NCBI GenBank assembly: GCA_023397045.1
Contig: JAEWUR010000049.1
Location: 1-6,459, forward strand
DNA: 6,459 nucleotides
Source: Planctomycetota bacterium
GTDB taxonomy: Bacteria; Planctomycetota; Planctomycetia; Pirellulales; Thermoguttaceae
Direction of reading: 5' to 3'
Part shown: piece by piece, positions 4,886-6,459 of the stretch
Numbering within the stretch: position 1 is the stretch's first letter
Layout of the letters: every line of letters begins with the position of its first letter
Notes under the pieces: model-generated
Told to the model about the DNA's origin: nothing
The model's input: only the letters and a program-made list of their open reading frames with translations
Databases searched by the model: none
Translations under genes and position numbers: made by a program

Positions 4886-6146
4886 CGTTTTTTCCTTTCG
4901 GCTTGTTGAGCAACTTGGTGACCTCGCTAACAGATATTCCCAATGTCTTGGCGATTTCCGCCACCGGCAGTTTCTGGGCCGCCATGCGTTGCGCCAGCCA
5001 CTTACGTACTTTGGCGGCGTCCGAACCAACCTCTTCACTAATCTGTTCGACTGTGTAACCTCGCTCCCAAAGACGTACGGATTGCTTTTTACGGCGGCGA
5101 TAAGCCCGTACCTTGCAGGTGGCGCTGCAGAGTAAACGATTGGTGCGCGCCACATCAGGCGAAATCTCAAATGGTTTGTGACACACTAGGCACTCGCGGA
5201 ATTCTTTGTCTCCGCAGACCGCTTCGGCGAACTGGAGCCATAGGCATTGTTCAAGGGTTGCCGGCACAAATCGCAGTTCCCCCCAAGCCAATTTGGCTTG
5301 GCCGACAATCACCGGCCGAATGCCGCCAAGGTTCCTCGATATTTCGGTGGTCACTAGAGCTTTGGTTAACCGGAGGATATCATTTTCGGGGATATTGCCT
5401 TTGGGAAACGTCACGCCAAAGCCCACCAAATCGCTGGGATGTTCCGCGTCCCGAGCCATCGGAAATGGGTAGCACTCGCCGGCATAGAAGCTTGGCGGTG
5501 GCGCCACCGGCGTGGAACTTTTGGCGATAGCCAATAGTCCGGGTTCACCGAGCGGGACCCATTGATTTCGGACGGTCGCCAAGATCGTTGCGCGGGTCGG
5601 CTTGATTTCATAGTCTCTAGCGGGCAACAGAACCCCGCTTGGGGCAAATCGTACAAGAGCCGACACGAAGCCGACGACTTCGAAACGTGGGACTACTTTG
5701 ACCACTGCATTAAGATACTTGCGTCTCCCAGCGCGGGCGTGTTCCCAGAGCGCTAAGCAGACCTTCATGCTGCGAATGTTGTTGATCCACCGCGTTAGCA
5801 GATCACCGGCTCGCACGGGAATCTGCTTTCCGGTGTGTTTCAGGACCGACAGTACAGGAGAACCGCCCTTGGCCAGAACCGCATCGCCCTGCGTCAGCAA
5901 ACCATACCGGTCGGCGAAGCCGATGATGGCATTTTCATTGATGGGCAGATCGCCCAACTGACGGAACAGACCCGTCTCTCGAAGGGGATCGTAGGAAGGC
6001 CATACCATATTGCGGCTTTTTTCCCGCGGGAGCAGAAATCGGCTCGATCGCGGTGAAATCCGGTCCCCATCGACTCCCGGGCCATCGAACCATTCATGCC
6101 CCTCCGGAGAAACATTCCATTGCAGCAGGAAGGGTAATCGCGGCAT
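4875..6146 (-). CDS. Zinc-finger-like, double helix-turn-helix protein upstream of integrase, 423 aa
   Basis: The start ATG 6146 has a strong GGGAGG ribosome site (complement of 6153-6158) six bases away. The first 300 residues are not a domain I can name; around 71-84 the segment ENAIIGFADRYGLL resembles a motif common in large hypothetical proteins that end in a zinc-finger. At 319-344 four cysteines (C319, C322, C340, C344; CLVCHKPFE and CSATC) form a zinc-ribbon or CGNR-like finger, followed by the basic stretch RAYRRRKK. Two helix-turn-helix-like segments follow: 357-387 (RGYTVEQISEEVGSDAAKV) and 388-415 (LPVAEIAKTLGISVSEVTKL). The C-terminal third is therefore DNA-binding. Its stop overlaps the integrase start, and the opposite gene is an excisionase-like protein, so I infer a role in controlling or assisting recombination. 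It is cytosolic. A standard excisionase or repressor is much smaller, so the long N-terminal domain is the odd part. Confidence 0.85.
   Translation of the reverse strand: MPRLPFLLQWNVSPEGHEWFDGPGVDGDRISPRSSRFLLPREKSRNMVWPSYDPLRETGLFRQLGDLPINENAIIGFADRYGLLTQGDAVLAKGGSPVLSVLKHTGKQIPVRAGDLLTRWINNIRSMKVCLALWEHARAGRRKYLNAVVKVVPRFEVVGFVSALVRFAPSGVLLPARDYEIKPTRATILATVRNQWVPLGEPGLLAIAKSSTPVAPPPSFYAGECYPFPMARDAEHPSDLVGFGVTFPKGNIPENDILRLTKALVTTEISRNLGGIRPVIVGQAKLAWGELRFVPATLEQCLWLQFAEAVCGDKEFRECLVCHKPFEISPDVARTNRLLCSATCKVRAYRRRKKQSVRLWERGYTVEQISEEVGSDAAKVRKWLAQRMAAQKLPVAEIAKTLGISVSEVTKLLNKPKGKNDGA
4893..4898 (-). promoter_or_regulatory. Ribosome binding site deciding the integrase start
   Basis: It reads AAAGGA on the minus strand, seven bases before ATG 4885. 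It lies inside the end of the upstream gene, so the integrase has its own ribosome site within an overlapping junction. Confidence 0.7.
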
Positions 6147-6152
6147 AGCTAG

Positions 6153-6158
6153 CCTCCC
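6153..6158 (-). promoter_or_regulatory. Ribosome binding site of the zinc-finger/HTH gene
   Basis: It reads GGGAGG on the minus strand, six bases before ATG 6146, and fixes this start. Confidence 0.75.
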
Positions 6159-6163
6159 ACGTC

Positions 6164-6187
6164 ACCGATATGTTTACCGATAACATA
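6164..6187. promoter_or_regulatory. Candidate operator: short direct and inverted repeats
   Basis: ACCGATA occurs at 6164-6170 and 6176-6182, 12 bases apart. Overlapping them, TATGTT (6169-6174) and AACATA (6182-6187) form an inverted repeat with a 7-base spacer. The right arm coincides with the candidate leftward -10. Helix-turn-helix dimers often bind such sites, so either divergent gene product could bind here. Confidence 0.4.
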
Positions 6188-6210
6188 CCAGAAACAATAG
6201 ACTTACGCAA
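6182..6210 (-). promoter_or_regulatory. Candidate promoter for the zinc-finger/HTH-integrase operon
   Basis: On the minus strand TTGCGT (6210-6205) and TATGTT (6187-6182) are 17 bases apart, matching consensus at 3 and 4 of 6 positions. It would give a leader of about 30 bases. Weak on sequence alone. Confidence 0.3.
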
Positions 6211-6225
6211 GTACGCCTGTATACT
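6198..6225 (+). promoter_or_regulatory. Candidate promoter for the excisionase-like gene
   Basis: TAGACT (6198-6203; 4 of 6) and TATACT (6220-6225; 5 of 6) are 16 bases apart. The -35 and spacer overlap the candidate leftward promoter. A transcript from here would begin near 6232, which argues against the in-frame ATG at 6226 as a start. Confidence 0.45.
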
Positions 6226-6265
6226 ATGCGATATGGCTACGATGGCCAAAACAACCGCGTACACC

Positions 6266-6270
6266 GGGAG
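6266..6270 (+). promoter_or_regulatory. Ribosome binding site deciding the start of the excisionase-like gene
   Basis: GGGAG lies nine bases before ATG 6280. An out-of-frame ATG at 6275 stops at once (ATG GAA TGA) and overlaps the real start, and the in-frame ATG at 6226 has no ribosome site. Confidence 0.6.
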
Positions 6271-6279
6271 ATAAATGGA

Positions 6280-6459
6280 ATGACAAAGCCCGCCAATCGC
6301 ATGTTGCCGGACGTCCCCGTGCTGCTCACTGTACCCCAGACCGCCGATCATTTGGCATTGGGTCGCTCAACGATTTATTCCTTGATGGACCGCGGCGATC
6401 TCCCCTATGTCAAGCTCGGCAAGTCCCGCCGCATCCGCTGGTCGGATGTGATGCAGTTG
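6280..6459 (+). CDS. Excisionase-like helix-turn-helix protein (HTH_17 type), 3' truncated by window
   Basis: Sixty codons are visible and the frame is open at the window end. After a short leader (MTKPANRMLPDVPV), residues 15-60 match the excisionase/HTH_17 pattern of winged MerR-like folds: LLTVPQTADHLALGRSTIYS forms the helix-turn-helix (PQTADHLALGRSTIY) and LPYVKLGKSRRIRW forms the wing, followed by SDVMQL. Proteins of this type bend DNA at attachment sites as recombination directionality factors, or act as small regulators of mobile elements. The gene diverges from the zinc-finger/HTH-integrase operon across a 133-base spacer. This placement next to a recombinase supports an excisionase role but does not prove it; the same fold is used in many element-borne regulators. 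The true length is not visible. Confidence 0.85.
   Translation, partial: MTKPANRMLPDVPVLLTVPQTADHLALGRSTIYSLMDRGDLPYVKLGKSRRIRWSDVMQL

Noticed and set aside
3554..4909. 451-residue rightward open frame
   Set aside because: It lies wholly antisense to the integrase, which has a complete catalytic set and a good ribosome site; long antisense frames are common in GC-rich DNA.
4886..5170. N-terminal extension of the integrase
   Set aside because: It overlaps the zinc-finger/HTH gene by almost 300 bases, has the composition of a shadow frame, and the ATG at 4885 has its own AAAGGA site.
1..6459. CRISPR array, IS terminal repeats, riboswitch or retron-like structure
   Set aside because: No regularly spaced repeats, transposase, long terminal inverted repeats, or recognisable RNA motif was found by reading both strands.

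Overview
The window looks like part of a mobile or genomic-island region in a fairly GC-rich Gram-negative bacterium, most likely a planctomycete. That assignment is an inference. It rests on a C-terminal PEP-CTERM sorting signal at the left edge, on small proteins of unfamiliar type, and on an excisionase-like gene facing away from an integrase operon. No rRNA or housekeeping gene fixes the taxon.

Left part (1-686): the tail of an exported PEP-CTERM protein ends at 225. About 130 bases later lies the 3' half of a serine tRNA (anticodon GGA, long variable arm, T arm, acceptor 3' strand, discriminator G) with no matching 5' half. A strong intrinsic terminator follows it, then short direct repeats. 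This looks like a tRNA attachment-site scar left by a tyrosine recombinase.

Middle part (687-3341): probable cargo. A leftward pair of genes overlapping by ATGA encodes a DUF1841-like protein and a 377-residue protein of unknown function. Divergent from them is a small SEC-C zinc-motif protein. A 79-residue leftward ORF of unknown function follows. No recognised resistance, restriction or toxin gene is present.

Right part (3342-6459): the recombination module. A complete tyrosine recombinase (410 aa, full catalytic set) is translationally coupled (11-bp overlap) to an upstream 423-aa protein that carries a four-cysteine zinc-finger-like motif and two C-terminal helix-turn-helix-like segments. 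Divergently transcribed is the start of a small helix-turn-helix protein of the excisionase (HTH_17) type, cut off by the window edge. The 133-base spacer between them holds two weak, overlapping, oppositely directed promoter candidates and a short direct/inverted repeat. The simplest reading is an integration/excision control switch.

The most interesting points are the tRNA-Ser scar and its awkward orientation relative to the integrase, the unusual regulator fused in expression to the integrase, and the uncharacterised cargo trio. I did not find clear evidence of a wholly new system.
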